From contig NZ_JADBDT010000001.1 in NCBI RefSeq assembly GCF_014873485.1, forward strand, positions 1,426,001 through 1,490,000: a stretch of DNA of 64,000 bases, read 5' to 3'. Shown here piece after piece: positions 44,346-53,436 of the stretch. Made by a program: the position numbers and the translations under genes. Numbering within the stretch: the first letter of the stretch is position 1; each line of letters opens with the position of its first letter. Origin of the DNA: Sphingopyxis sp. OAS728 (GTDB lineage: Bacteria; Pseudomonadota; Alphaproteobacteria; Sphingomonadales; Sphingomonadaceae). A model generated the notes under the pieces. It was given only the letters and a program-made list of their open reading frames with translations. It did no database searches and was not told the DNA's origin.

Positions 44346-44741
44346 CCGAGCGGGCTCTATGAGGCGTCGATCGCTGGCGCGGTTTTTAGCCCCACAGCTG
44401 CGTCACACTTTCTGTTTATCTGAGATTACGGGTCATGCCGGCCTGAGACTTTCCGCTACTCGATAAGGATCATTAATGGCGGCCTCAATCGCTAGTTGGT
44501 CCGATCGCAGGAGCGGATAAGCTGGATGCGGACGATCATAGCTATGAAACCTCGGGAAGGCGTCCCTCACTGTCGACGACGCGCGTGCGCTCCTCCCACC
44601 GACAGACTGCTCGGAAGCCATCCACGCGCGGGGAGGAACGCATAAGAGCGGCGGCCTCGCCTCCCCTTCGCTTTGGAGGCAGCCAACCCGCCAGTCATTG
44701 GTTCTGAGGTCATCACAAACTGCGCTTGGAAGGAAGCATCG
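44346..44741. other. Gap without a supported gene
   Basis: About 396 bases between the GT4 gene and the small membrane protein gene. The minus strand reads DRPHPAYPLLRSDQLAIEAA near 44460-44560, which could be decayed coding sequence, but I cannot identify it. Confidence 0.4.
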
Positions 44742-44921
44742 ATGGAATGGGGCATTATGACGATCGTGGGACCAATCTTGCTGGTTCTGGTACTCGCTTG
44801 GGCGATGCTCAACAATCGCCGTTCCGCCGCCGAAAAGCGGCGGACTGAAGAAGCGACAAAAATGCGCCGTGCAGAAGAGGATGCTGCCGAACAGGCGCGT
44901 GATCCCAACGATGTCGACTAA
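44742..44921 (+). CDS. Small membrane protein, 59 aa
   Basis: MEWGIMTIVGPILLVLVLAW forms one N-terminal membrane helix, followed by a charged helix (NNRRSAAEKRRTEEATKMRR) that should be cytoplasmic. GGAAGG precedes the ATG. This layout is seen in many short unnamed alphaproteobacterial proteins. Confidence 0.7.
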   Translation: MEWGIMTIVGPILLVLVLAWAMLNNRRSAAEKRRTEEATKMRRAEEDAAEQARDPNDVD

Positions 44922-44984
44922 CATGAGTCGCTATTCCTGAAGGTGCCGCCACCAGCCTAATCACGCGAGCAGGCGAAAATCGCG

Positions 44985-45220
44985 CGCACGACTTCCGATG
45001 GAATTGGATCTCGCGATTGCCACGCTGGCCGTGAAGGCGCGCCGACCCTTGCTGGCGCGGCGACCACCGGACCTTGTCCAGACCCGAGCCAAGATCAACA
45101 ACTCGGCGCCATCTTCCGTAATCAGCTCCCAAAATCGGCTCGGCTGTCCATGCCGTGTTCGACAAGGCGCCATATTTGACGGCGTTAACCACCAGCTTGT
45201 GAAGGCGGCGGGAGACCAGC
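44985..45220 (-). pseudogene. Remnant of an HWE-type histidine kinase
   Basis: One minus-strand frame reads RRLHKLVVNAVKYGALSNTA, the N-box of HWE kinases (usual form LHELATNAxKYGALS). A second frame a little further on reads FWELITEDGAELLILARVW and then TRSGG, the typical next strand and GGP loop. The two parts are in different frames and the rest of the kinase is gone, so it is a frameshifted fragment. Confidence 0.7.
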
Positions 45221-45244
45221 CCATCGCTGCCGCGAGCGCCAGCG

Positions 45245-45823
45245 TCAGCTCTTGGGATCAAGCTTTGCAAGGTCGGCGCGGTGCGCCTCGACGACGGGAA
45301 CGATCTCACTAGCCGCCTTCTTCAGGCTGCCTGTGTCGCCGCTCGTGGCATAGCCCTGATGCAGCGCCAGCGCTGCATCGTGCGCGGTCTTCTGGTGGGC
45401 AAGATAGACGGCATCGACGCCGGCAACGTCGGCGGCCTTGATTTCATCGAGCATCTTCTGCTGCGCGGCGTCGAGCTTTGGAATGGGCACTTCCAACCTC
45501 GCCTCCGCTGCGGCGGCCTTCACTTTCGCGGTCGATTTCGTGTGATGGTCGATCATCATCTCGGCGAACCGCTTCACGTCGGCGTTGGCCGATTTGGCAA
45601 GCAGCGCTTTCGACGATTCGATCTCCCAAAGATCGCCGGCACCGGCCTTGCCGATATAGGTGGCGGCATCGACCACGGCGGCGGCGGGCGGCGCCGCGGG
45701 CGGGCTCCCGGCCTCGGGCACTGTCGCATCAGCGACGTCGGCCGTTTCCGCCGGGGCGGGGGTCTCGGCAGCGCCGCATCCGGCGAGCAGAAGGGCGAGC
45801 GTCAGAATATAGGGGCTTTTCAT
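45245..45823 (-). CDS. DUF4142 lipoprotein
   Basis: A 192-residue protein with lipobox LLLAGC (cysteine 16), a Pro/Ala-rich linker, and a DUF4142 ferritin-like helical domain (ATYIGKAGAGDLWEIESSKA, FAEMMIDHHTKSTAKVKAAA, YLAHQKTAHDAALALHQGYA). The family is periplasmic or membrane-bound and stress-linked; metal binding is possible from the His-rich MIDHHTK and HQKTAHD. Confidence 0.88.
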   Translation of the reverse strand: MKSPYILTLALLLAGCGAAETPAPAETADVADATVPEAGSPPAAPPAAAVVDAATYIGKAGAGDLWEIESSKALLAKSANADVKRFAEMMIDHHTKSTAKVKAAAAEARLEVPIPKLDAAQQKMLDEIKAADVAGVDAVYLAHQKTAHDAALALHQGYATSGDTGSLKKAASEIVPVVEAHRADLAKLDPKS

Positions 45824-45895
45824 AATTCCTCCATCGCAGGCAATAGATCGAACTGATCGCGCAACGTCGGCCGCGGACCGAAGTTCCGTTTGCCG

Positions 45896-46714
45896 CTAAG
45901 CATGACCGGCCGCGGGATAGGCCCATGCCGACCAAGGGGAAGGCTGGAATGGCGCCCATTCGCTCTCGTCCTGCGCAAGCCGGTCGGCCACTGCGTAGAT
46001 CACGCTCGGGTTGACCCCGAGGCCGCAGTGGCTGCCATAAACTTCGATATTCTCGCGCCGCGCCGCGGGCGTCTCGCAGCAAACCTGCCAGGCGCAGACC
46101 CCGTCTGTCCGACTGTAAATTGCAGAGGATGGCACGGTCGACGGCGTCGCGAGCTCGGCCAATATCGCACGATTGAGGCGGTCGTCGCGGCGCGTCCCGC
46201 TCGCAAGCTCGAAGAGTTTTGCGGCATTGGTCGCCTCGCCATCGTCCCGAAAAGGCGAGCCGAGGGTAATGACCTGCCGGATGTTGGCCGGCATGCGCCG
46301 GGCGATGAGGCGCGCAAAGATGCCGCCAAGACTCCAGCCGACAAGGCTGATCTTTCTCCCGGTCTCGTTGAAGATCGCTTCAACCTCGGCCATGAGACGC
46401 TCACCGCTTGCTCCGATCGCGCGCGGCCCCCGATTGCGCCCGAGCCTCCACGGCCGCGCATCATAGCCAAGCTTTGTCAGGACCGACCGCAGAGCTGCGG
46501 TCGACCGGTCGCTCGCGAGTAGCCCCGGCAGGACGAGGACCGGATGGCCGTCGCCGCGCGCGGCCGCGTGGACAAGGCCGCCATAGCTGGCGGCGAGGAG
46601 CCCGAATTCGGCAGCCGCGCGCGGGAGTTCGGCGGCGGCGAGCCAGGCGGATGGCGCCTTGGCAGCGCCGGCACTCGCGGTGCGAGTTGATTGTGAGACG
46701 GTCATTGCCGACAA
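45896..46714 (-). CDS. Alpha/beta-hydrolase (esterase/lipase-like)
   Basis: A 272-residue protein with HPVLVLPGLLASDRSTAALR, the nucleophile elbow LVGWSLGGIFARLIA, QVITLGSPF and a late histidine in GSHCGLGVNPSVIY. The overall plan matches PGAP1/lipase-like hydrolases of sphingomonads. Substrate unknown. A perfect FNR-type site lies 31 bp before the start codon. Confidence 0.85.
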   Translation of the reverse strand: MSAMTVSQSTRTASAGAAKAPSAWLAAAELPRAAAEFGLLAASYGGLVHAAARGDGHPVLVLPGLLASDRSTAALRSVLTKLGYDARPWRLGRNRGPRAIGASGERLMAEVEAIFNETGRKISLVGWSLGGIFARLIARRMPANIRQVITLGSPFRDDGEATNAAKLFELASGTRRDDRLNRAILAELATPSTVPSSAIYSRTDGVCAWQVCCETPAARRENIEVYGSHCGLGVNPSVIYAVADRLAQDESEWAPFQPSPWSAWAYPAAGHA

Positions 46715-46744
46715 AGCCCCGGACCACGGTCTTCGTTGCGGAAG

Positions 46745-46758
46745 TTGATCGAGATCAA
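46745..46758. promoter_or_regulatory. FNR-type box TTGAT-N4-ATCAA
   Basis: TTGATCGAGATCAA, a perfect match to the FNR/FixK consensus, 31 bp upstream of the hydrolase start and about 200 bp upstream of the DUF1989 gene. Confidence 0.8.
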
Positions 46759-46954
46759 GCCGATTTGCGTCTCGCGTCGGACAAGATGATGCGCGTTAGG
46801 CAGCCGCGACAAGCCGGATTTTGGTGCCCCGACGCTCCAACAGGCGGCGGCATTCGAACAAGCGTCGTTCAGCGTGGCAGCTTGCGCTTTTTCCGCGGAG
46901 CCATTTCGCTTCGCCATCGTTTGCAGGGAATCATTTGCTCGAAGAGGAGAAATT

Positions 46955-47590
46955 GTGACGGCGACCGACTCGAATTGCGCGACGTGGGTGCCCGTAGCGC
47001 CCGCCCATGCCGCCCCGACGACGATCCCGCCGCGATCGGGCGTTGCCTTTCAGCTTGCGAAGGGCGACATTCTTAAGGTGACCGATCCCGAAGGCGGGCA
47101 GGTCAGCGACATGCTCGCTTTTCTCGCACGCGATACGCGCGAATGCCTCTCGAACGGCCGCACGCTCGACTATGAGGAAACGATCCGTCTCACGGCGGGC
47201 CACCGGCTCTGGTCGAACCGTTCGAACCCCATGCTCGAGATCATTGAGGACAGCGTCGGTGTGCACGATTTTCTTCTCACGCCCTGTAGCGAGGCGACCT
47301 TCCGCCAGTTCTACGCCGACAAGCCCGTTCACCGCGGCTGCTTCGGAAATCTCGCGGAAGCGCTCGCCCCCTATGGCGTCGAACCCGATGCGATTCCGGT
47401 TGCCTTCAACATCTTCATGAACGTGCCGGTCGATCCGGAGGGAAGGCTTCGCGTGCTGCCGCCGATGACGCGACCAGGCGATTTTATCCGGTTGCGCGCG
47501 CTTGACGATCTCGTGATCGGGCTGACCGCCTGCTCCGCCTATGACAGTTGCGGCGGAAGCTTCAAGCCGATCGACTACGCCATCGAATGA
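46955..47590 (+). CDS. DUF1989 (urea carboxylase-associated) protein
   Basis: 211 residues from the GTG at 46955, which has AGAGGAGA before it. The DUF1989 pattern is present: IPPRSGVAFQLAKGDILKVT, GGQVSDMLAFLARDTRECLS, HDFLLTPCSEATF, VAFNIFMNVPVDPEGRL and YDSCGGSFKPIDY. Family members occur next to urea carboxylase and guanidine genes, but no urea gene is here. Probably a metal- or amine-related catabolic helper. Confidence 0.85.
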   Translation: MTATDSNCATWVPVAPAHAAPTTIPPRSGVAFQLAKGDILKVTDPEGGQVSDMLAFLARDTRECLSNGRTLDYEETIRLTAGHRLWSNRSNPMLEIIEDSVGVHDFLLTPCSEATFRQFYADKPVHRGCFGNLAEALAPYGVEPDAIPVAFNIFMNVPVDPEGRLRVLPPMTRPGDFIRLRALDDLVIGLTACSAYDSCGGSFKPIDYAIE

Positions 47591-47599
47591 CATCCTCGA

Positions 47600-48568
47600 T
47601 CATGTCTCATGCTGCGCGGCCAATATGTGCCCATCGCGCTCGCGCAGCCAGTTGTGGAGCCGTGTCGCCGCCATCGCGCCCTGTCCCATAGCCGTACTGA
47701 TCTGGTCCAGGCCTTCGAGCAGATCCCCTGCGGCGTACAGGCCTGGAAGCAGACCGTCGGAGAAGGCGGCAAAGGGCAGGCAGCGCTGCGTGTCCAGGAT
47801 CGCGCCGAGCCTTTCCGCGAGATCGCTGCGCGGTGTCGATCCAAAGGCCGGGTAAAGAATATCGAAGCGACGAGGCGCGTCTTCGCCCTCGAGCGACACG
47901 ATGATCGAGTCCGGCCCGGCCTCGAGGCGGTCCACCCGTGCCTCTACGACGTCCACGCCGCTCGCCGAAAGTTCATCTCGCGCCGCGTCGGTCAGCGTCG
48001 CCTGCCACTTCGGGATCAGCGTCACATGGCGAGAAAACTGGCGAAGGAACATGGCTTCGGCGGCGCCGTGCAGATCCGAGCCCAGCACCGCGATGCGCTC
48101 GCCCCGATGTTCGAAACCGTCGCAGATCGGGCAGTAGCGCAGGACCCCGTCGGCCACGGCCTGCATGTGGTCGCCTGCGTCGAGCGTCGCGAGATGGGTC
48201 TCGACGCCCGTCGCGAGGATAACCCCGCGCGCCTCGAGCCGCCCGCCGCTCGAAAGCGCGGCGACAAACAGATCGTCCCCGCGCCGAACGATGTCCGTCA
48301 CGCGCGCCTCTTCGATTGTGGCGCCATAGCGCCGCGCGTGTTCGGTCATCCGTTCGATCAGGTCGATGCCTTTGACGCCTTCCGGAAAGCCCGGCACGTT
48401 ACGCGTCAACGGAATCCACAGGGCGCGCGAGCGGCCGTCATGGACAATGCGGATCCGCCGCCGGTACCGTCCAAGATACATGGCAGCCGTGAGCCCGGCC
48501 GGGCCGGCGCCGACGACCAGCACATCGAGCGGTGCCGCCCCTCCTGATTCCCGCTGCCCCGGCGTCAA
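47600..48568 (-). CDS. Thioredoxin reductase-like flavoprotein
   Basis: 322 residues from the TTG at 48568, whose codon overlaps the TGA of the upstream gene (TTGA); a start at 48703 would lie deep in that gene. FAD-binding VLVVGAGPAGLTAAMYLGR, CPIC active-site-type pair in RYCPICDGFEH (thioredoxin reductases usually have CAxC), second nucleotide loop IAVLGSDLHGAAEA, and C-terminal GLYAAGDLLEGLDQISTAMG. The CPIC variant and missing thioredoxin suggest a non-canonical reductase. Last gene of the five-gene Crp/Fnr operon. Confidence 0.88.
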   Translation of the reverse strand: MTPGQRESGGAAPLDVLVVGAGPAGLTAAMYLGRYRRRIRIVHDGRSRALWIPLTRNVPGFPEGVKGIDLIERMTEHARRYGATIEEARVTDIVRRGDDLFVAALSSGGRLEARGVILATGVETHLATLDAGDHMQAVADGVLRYCPICDGFEHRGERIAVLGSDLHGAAEAMFLRQFSRHVTLIPKWQATLTDAARDELSASGVDVVEARVDRLEAGPDSIIVSLEGEDAPRRFDILYPAFGSTPRSDLAERLGAILDTQRCLPFAAFSDGLLPGLYAAGDLLEGLDQISTAMGQGAMAATRLHNWLRERDGHILAAQHET

Positions 48569-49221
48569 GCGCCCGTCTCGGAATGCGGCGCGGCGACCGC
48601 TTTCGATTCCGGAGATTCGCGCTGGCGCAGGAATATCGAGAGCAGGACGAGAATCGCGGTCGAGAGAAATTCGCTCTGCCAGTTCTGGAAGCTTTCGAAC
48701 CACAGCTGCGGATCGCCGAGATAGGCGATCGTCGATTGCACCGCCTCGCCATGCTCGCGCGCTTCGTTCGCCGCCGCAGCGGCGCTCTGCGTCCAGTGGA
48801 CCACGAACGAGAGCAGGAAGAGCAGGAAGAGCGCGATGCCCAGCGAGCGCGCGTACAGCGCGCGCGCCAGGCGCCCTTTGCGAAGCACCGCCGGCGCCCC
48901 GGGTTGCAGGGCCTGCGCCTCGAGGTTCTGGTCGCGCGGGGGATCGTCGGGGTCCTTCGATTCGGCGGAGCCCTTCTGGATCAGCATCGCGGTCAGGACG
49001 ACATAGGCCGACATCTGAAGGAACTCGCTTTCCCAGTTTTCAAAGACCGACGACAGGAACTCCGGACTGAAGCTATAGGCGCCGAGCGTCATTGCGGGCT
49101 CGCCATGTCGCACCGCGTCTTCGACCGCGACATGCCAGCCCGTCAGCCACTGCCCGGCGATGCTTCCCGCGAAAAGCAGAAGCAGCACGATGGTGAGGCC
49201 ATTGTCTTTAAGCCGTTGCAT
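48565..49221 (-). CDS. DUF6766-like membrane protein
   Basis: 218 residues from MQRLKDNGLTIVLLLLFAGS. Two similar halves, each with membrane helices: residues 8-27, SSVFENWESEFLQMSAYVVL, then GIALFLLFLLSFVVHWTQ and FQNWQSEFLSTAILVLLSI. The repeated NW(E/Q)SEFL motif is the hallmark of this DUF6766-type family of unknown function. It overlaps both neighbours. Confidence 0.82.
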   Translation of the reverse strand: MQRLKDNGLTIVLLLLFAGSIAGQWLTGWHVAVEDAVRHGEPAMTLGAYSFSPEFLSSVFENWESEFLQMSAYVVLTAMLIQKGSAESKDPDDPPRDQNLEAQALQPGAPAVLRKGRLARALYARSLGIALFLLFLLSFVVHWTQSAAAAANEAREHGEAVQSTIAYLGDPQLWFESFQNWQSEFLSTAILVLLSIFLRQRESPESKAVAAPHSETGA

Positions 49222-49876
49222 TATCGGTCTCCCGCTGGCGGCCGGCGTCATGTCGATGGCCATTGTCTGATTGCATCTTCTGCGACAGGGCGACGGTCGC
49301 AGGCCATCGGCCCTGCTCCAATGGCGCGCGCCGTTCGAACGCGGCGCGGCTCTCAAGCAGGATCAGCCCGTCCGAGTGACAGTCGAGATGCGCTATCGCG
49401 ACGGACCGCAATTGCTCTTCGACACCCGCAATTCCGCCCGACGCCACGACGACATAATTCACGCGCCCCGAAGCGCATTCGATCATCGCTTCAACTGCGC
49501 GGCCGACCGCCTCGCCGCGATCGTCGCTGACGGGCATCCCGGCGATTCCGGTGGCCGGAAACAGCGAAGGCCCGCCTGCCCTGCTGCTTCGCCGCGCGGC
49601 CGCCTCGGCGCCGTCCTCATAGACACGCTGGCGGCCGAGCCAGCGCCAGATGCCGACGAGATTAACGAAGGTCAGGAAGATGTTGGTCGCGAGAAGATTG
49701 GTCTGGCCGGATGAAATGCCGACGACCGACCAAGCAACCGAGCCGACGGCGAAAACGACAAAGCCCCAGCCGGTTATCCGCGCCCCGAGATTGGCCGCCG
49801 TCATCATCGCCGCGACCATCGTCGCGACCGGTGCGATCCAACCGGCGGCATCAGCCAGCATCGCTGATCTCGTCAC
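49208..49876 (-). CDS. Membrane protein with PRC-barrel-like domain
   Basis: 222 residues. Two to three N-terminal membrane segments (GWIAPVATMVAAMMTAANLG, GWGFVVFAVGSVAWSVVGI, NIFLTFVNLVGIW) and then a PRC-barrel-like domain (MPVSDDRGEAVGRAVEAMIE, GRVNYVVVASGGIAGVEEQL). PRC barrels serve in electron transport, RNA processing and stress proteins. It overlaps the downstream gene by 14 bp and the upstream one by 26 bp. Confidence 0.75.
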   Translation of the reverse strand: MTRSAMLADAAGWIAPVATMVAAMMTAANLGARITGWGFVVFAVGSVAWSVVGISSGQTNLLATNIFLTFVNLVGIWRWLGRQRVYEDGAEAAARRSSRAGGPSLFPATGIAGMPVSDDRGEAVGRAVEAMIECASGRVNYVVVASGGIAGVEEQLRSVAIAHLDCHSDGLILLESRAAFERRAPLEQGRWPATVALSQKMQSDNGHRHDAGRQRETDNATA

Positions 49877-50081
49877 CGTCCGTCGGCGTGCCGGTCTTGC
49901 CCGCGGCGCGCTGCTTCAGTGCCTCGGCCGCCGCATCGACGAGACTGCGCCCTGTCTCGGCGGCCGCCTCGGCCGTCAGCGAGATTGCCACACCATTGGG
50001 ACCATCAAGAAGCACGATGCCCTCTTCAGCGGTCGCGATGCCGGGTCGGATGTGCGGATCGGGCGGGTAGCGGCTTGTCAT
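49851..50081 (-). CDS. Small hypothetical protein, 76 aa
   Basis: MTSRYPPDPHIRPGIATAEE start, then GIVLLDGPNGVAISLTAEAA. A short beta-hairpin plus helix plan, no motif. Its ATG overlaps the stop of the Crp/Fnr gene (ATGA), so it is directly coupled to the regulator. Confidence 0.7.
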   Translation of the reverse strand: MTSRYPPDPHIRPGIATAEEGIVLLDGPNGVAISLTAEAAAETGRSLVDAAAEALKQRAAGKTGTPTDGDEISDAG

Positions 50082-50830
50082 CGTCGTAACCTTTTCGTGG
50101 TGGGGAGAATATTTTCACTATCCTCGATATAGAGGGAGGCCGGGTCGAACTCGCCCCGTGTCGCAAGGGCGGATGGGTCGAGAATTTCGACGAGCGACGA
50201 CCGGAAGATGCACAGCCGCTCTTCCCGCAACTGTCGGATGACGCGGTTTACATGGACCGTCGTAAGGCCGCAGATTTCGCCGATGTCGGACTGGGTCAGC
50301 GCGAGCGCGAAGCGCCGCCCGTCGCTAAGACCGGCGGCGAAAAGGCGGGCGCTGGTCTCGCAGAGAAAGTGGGCGATGCGGCCCAGCGCATCGAGCCGCC
50401 CGAGGCGGAACAGCCACGCGCGATGAATCGCAGCATCGAGGAGGGTCGCATACCACAGCTTTCGCGTGAGGCCCGGCATGTCCTCGGCAATGGCCTCGAG
50501 CTGCGCATGCGGGACGATAGCCACCGTCGCATGCGTGAGAGACGCGACGTCGTGATCGAGACTGTGAAGCGGGAAGCCATGCAGGTCGAGGAAGTCGCCG
50601 GGCAAGTGGATCGCAACCAGTTGCCGGAGGCCGCGACTGTCGTCGAGGTAGCGCGACATGATCCCGTCGACAAGCAGCGTGCTGTGCGCCAGCGTTTCTC
50701 CCGTGCGGGCGATCGTTTTGCGCGCTGCGATGCTCCGAACCTCGCTGATGGCCGCCTCGAGCCGTTCGCGCTCGGCGGTGCTGAGCTCGGCTCCGCGCCG
50801 TTGCCTCAGGAAGCGGTCGGTAAACATCAA
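50078..50830 (-). CDS. Crp/Fnr-family regulator
   Basis: A 250-residue protein. The cyclic-nucleotide-like sensor fold includes LLVDGIMSRYLDDSRGLRQL and HLPGDFLDLHGF. The winged HTH is LALTQSDIGEICGLTTVHVN followed by RVIRQLREERLC. No N-terminal cysteine cluster like that of FNR is present, so it is not a classical iron-sulphur FNR; it fits FixK/DNR-like proteins. It is first in a five-gene operon with overlapping ends. Four TTGAT-N4-ATCAA-like boxes in this region are its likely targets. Confidence 0.9.
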   Translation of the reverse strand: MMFTDRFLRQRRGAELSTAERERLEAAISEVRSIAARKTIARTGETLAHSTLLVDGIMSRYLDDSRGLRQLVAIHLPGDFLDLHGFPLHSLDHDVASLTHATVAIVPHAQLEAIAEDMPGLTRKLWYATLLDAAIHRAWLFRLGRLDALGRIAHFLCETSARLFAAGLSDGRRFALALTQSDIGEICGLTTVHVNRVIRQLREERLCIFRSSLVEILDPSALATRGEFDPASLYIEDSENILPTTKRLRR

Positions 50831-50930
50831 GCGGCTATCCTCACCGGTCGAAGGCGCGGCCGAAGCGACCGCGGCGAGCGATCAACGGGCAAACCTGGGC
50901 AAGCGTTGCATGCGGAAAACGGCGATCGAA

Positions 50931-50944
50931 TTGATGCAGATTAA
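50931..50944. promoter_or_regulatory. FNR-type box, one mismatch
   Basis: TTGATGCAGATTAA between the divergent Crp/Fnr and katE genes: 101 bp from the regulator start and 110 bp from the catalase start. One base differs from TTGAT-N4-ATCAA. Confidence 0.65.
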
Positions 50945-51053
50945 CTTCGCAATTTGTTCGGCAACTTCACGCGCGTTGATTTGTTGACCTGTTGCTCCCG
51001 CCGCGGCGCAACGGTTCCAACGAGCGAAGGCTCCCAACCAGCTGGTGTGACAA

Positions 51054-53312
51054 ATGGCCCGAACAGAAACTTCGAAACCGACCGCAAAATCGTCCAATGC
51101 GAAGGCGTCCTCCGCGCCCGCAGCCGGGCCGACCCGATCGCCTGCCGACATCGCGGGCGCCGACGTCGCCGGCGAGACGCCGAAAAAGGCACCGGCGATC
51201 CCCGCAGATGCCCCGATCAGCAACAGCTTCAGCGAACTGCAAGGCGGCGGCGGCGAAACGCGCCAGACCACCGAGAGTGGCGCCCCGGCGCTCACCACCC
51301 AGCAGGGTGCGCCGGTCGCCGACGATCAGAACAGCCTGAAGCAGGGCGCGCGCGGCCCGACGCTGCTCGAGGACTTCCACTTCCGCGAGAAGATCTTCCA
51401 CTTCGATCATGAGCGCATCCCCGAACGTGTCGTCCACGCGCGCGGCTATGGCGCGCACGGCTATTTCGAACTGACCGACAGTCTCGCCGAATATAGCCGC
51501 GCCGATATCTTCCAGCGCGTCGGCGAGCGCACCCCCGCCTTCGTGCGTTTCTCGACCGTCGCGGGATCGAAGGGCAGCTTCGATCTCGCGCGCGACGTGC
51601 GCGGTTTCGCGGTCAAGCTCTACACACAGGAAGGCAATTGGGATCTCGTCGGGAACAATATCCCCGTTTTCTTCATCCAGGATGCGATCAAATTCCCCGA
51701 CCTGGTCCACGCCGTAAAGCCCGAGCCCGACCGTGCCTTCCCGCAGGCGCAGTCGGCGCATGACAATTTCTGGGATTTTGTCAGCCTGATGCCCGAGAGC
51801 TTCCACATGATCATGTGGATCATGTCCGACCGGGCGATCCCGCGCTCGTTCCGGACGATGGAAGGCTTCGGCGTTCACAGCTTCCGGCTCATCAATGCCG
51901 AAGGCAAGGCGGTGTTCGTCAAATTCCACTGGAAGCCCAAGCAGGGGCTGCAATCGGTCGTGTGGAACGAGGCGGTCAAGATCAATGGCGCCGATCCCGA
52001 TTTCCATCGCCGCGACCTGTGGGATGCGATCAACGGCGGCGACTTCCCCGAGTGGGAGCTCGGCGTCCAGCTGTTCGACGATGATTTCGCCGACAGCTTC
52101 GATTTCGACATACTCGACGCGACAAAGATCATTCCGGAGGAGCTTGTCCCCATCCGGGTGATCGGAAGGCTTGTTCTCGACCGCGTTGTCGACAATTTCT
52201 TTGCCGAGACCGAGCAGGTCGCCTTCTGCACGCAGAATGTCCCGCCGGGCATCGACTTCTCGAACGATCCGCTGCTCCAGGGCCGCAACTTCTCCTATCT
52301 CGACACCCAGATCAAACGCCTCGGCGGGCCCAATTTTACCCATATCCCGATCAATGCGCCGAAGTGCCCGATGGCGCATTTCCAGCAGGACGGGCATATG
52401 GCGATGCGCAACCCGAAAGGCCGCGCGAATTACGAGCCGAACAGCTGGGGGCCGACGCAAGGCGGTCCGCGCGAGGATCCGGTGCGCGGTTTCCAGAGCT
52501 TTGCCGACGAGCTCGAGGGGCCGAAACAGCGCGTGCGCTCCGAAAGCTTCGCCGATCATTATAGCCAGGCGCGGCAATTTTTCATCAGTCAGACGCCGAT
52601 CGAACAGAAACATATCGGCGATGCGCTGGTGTTCGAGCTCTCGAAGGTAGAACGTCCCGACATCCGCGCACGCACCGTCTCGCATCTGCGCAACATCGAT
52701 GCCGGCCTCGCCGCGACCGTCGCCGACGGCCTCGGCATCGCGCTCCCCGATGCCGCACCCGCAGCGCGCCAGCCGATCACCGACCTGCCGCCTTCGGACC
52801 CGCTCAGCATTCTCAAGAACGGACCCGACAGCTTCAAGGGCCGCAAGCTCGGCATCTTGATGAGCGATGGCGCCAACCCGACGATCTTCAAGGCCCTGGT
52901 AAAGGCGCTCGACGCCGAAGGCGCGGTCTATGAGGTCGTCGCGCCCAAGATCGGCGGCGTGACGCTCGCCGACGGAACCAAGGTCGCGGCAAGACACAAG
53001 ATCGACGGCGGCCCGTCGGTCCTCTTCGATGCCGTCGCGATCCTCGTCTCGGAAGAAGGCGCCGCCGAGCTCGCGGCCGACGCGACCGCGAAGGATTTCG
53101 CAAGCGACGCCTTCGCGCATTGCAAGTTTATCGGCATGACCGCCGAGGCCGAGGCCATCTTCGCGGCCGCCGGGCTTGCCGATGACCTCGACGAAGCCTG
53201 TATCCCGCTCGCCAAGGCGGGCGACGCTGCGCCCTTCGTCGAGGCGTGCCGGGCGCTGCGCCACTGGCCGCGCGAACTCGTGGTGGATCTCGACGCCAAG
53301 ACCAAGGTCTAG
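51054..53312 (+). CDS. katE: Catalase HPII (large-subunit, clade 2)
   Basis: A 752-residue enzyme. The catalytic histidine is H128 in [12 protein letters not shown], at the same number as in E. coli [17 protein letters not shown] and [14 protein letters not shown] are typical of the barrel, and [16 protein letters not shown] (heme Tyr) follows. Residues from about 590 form the C-terminal DJ-1/flavodoxin-like domain ([12 protein letters not shown]). It removes hydrogen peroxide in the cytoplasm. A long disordered N-terminal tail precedes the core. It is followed by an intrinsic terminator. Confidence 0.96.
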   Translation: MARTETSKPTAKSSNAKASSAPAAGPTRSPADIAGADVAGETPKKAPAIPADAPISNSFSELQGGGGETRQTTESGAPALTTQQGAPVADDQNSLKQGARGPTLLEDFHFREKIFHFDHERIPERVVHARGYGAHGYFELTDSLAEYSRADIFQRVGERTPAFVRFSTVAGSKGSFDLARDVRGFAVKLYTQEGNWDLVGNNIPVFFIQDAIKFPDLVHAVKPEPDRAFPQAQSAHDNFWDFVSLMPESFHMIMWIMSDRAIPRSFRTMEGFGVHSFRLINAEGKAVFVKFHWKPKQGLQSVVWNEAVKINGADPDFHRRDLWDAINGGDFPEWELGVQLFDDDFADSFDFDILDATKIIPEELVPIRVIGRLVLDRVVDNFFAETEQVAFCTQNVPPGIDFSNDPLLQGRNFSYLDTQIKRLGGPNFTHIPINAPKCPMAHFQQDGHMAMRNPKGRANYEPNSWGPTQGGPREDPVRGFQSFADELEGPKQRVRSESFADHYSQARQFFISQTPIEQKHIGDALVFELSKVERPDIRARTVSHLRNIDAGLAATVADGLGIALPDAAPAARQPITDLPPSDPLSILKNGPDSFKGRKLGILMSDGANPTIFKALVKALDAEGAVYEVVAPKIGGVTLADGTKVAARHKIDGGPSVLFDAVAILVSEEGAAELAADATAKDFASDAFAHCKFIGMTAEAEAIFAAAGLADDLDEACIPLAKAGDAAPFVEACRALRHWPRELVVDLDAKTKV

Positions 53313-53321
53313 CGCCACCGG

Positions 53322-53355
53322 AAGCCGCCGCGCGCATTGGCGCGGGCGGCTTTCG
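53322..53355 (+). terminator. Intrinsic terminator after katE
   Basis: A 12-bp stem with one bulged G (AAGCCGCC...GGCGGCTT) and loop GCATTG, followed by TTTC, 10 bp after the stop codon. Confidence 0.7.
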
Positions 53356-53365
53356 GACAATCGAC

Positions 53366-53379
53366 ATAATCCAGATCAA
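53366..53379. promoter_or_regulatory. FNR-type half-site box before the cyanophycin operon
   Basis: ATAATCCAGATCAA: the right half ATCAA and the N4 spacing match the FNR consensus, the left half has two mismatches. It is 58 bp before the methyltransferase start. Confidence 0.5.
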
Positions 53380-53436
53380 TCGCGGCAACCGCGCCAGGAT
53401 CATCGCGTTTCGGGAAGGGAGAGTGAAGGAATCCCG

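Noticed and set aside
50967..53360. Minus-strand frame of 797 codons opposite katE
   Set aside because: Exact shadow of a full-length catalase with no recognisable domain of its own.
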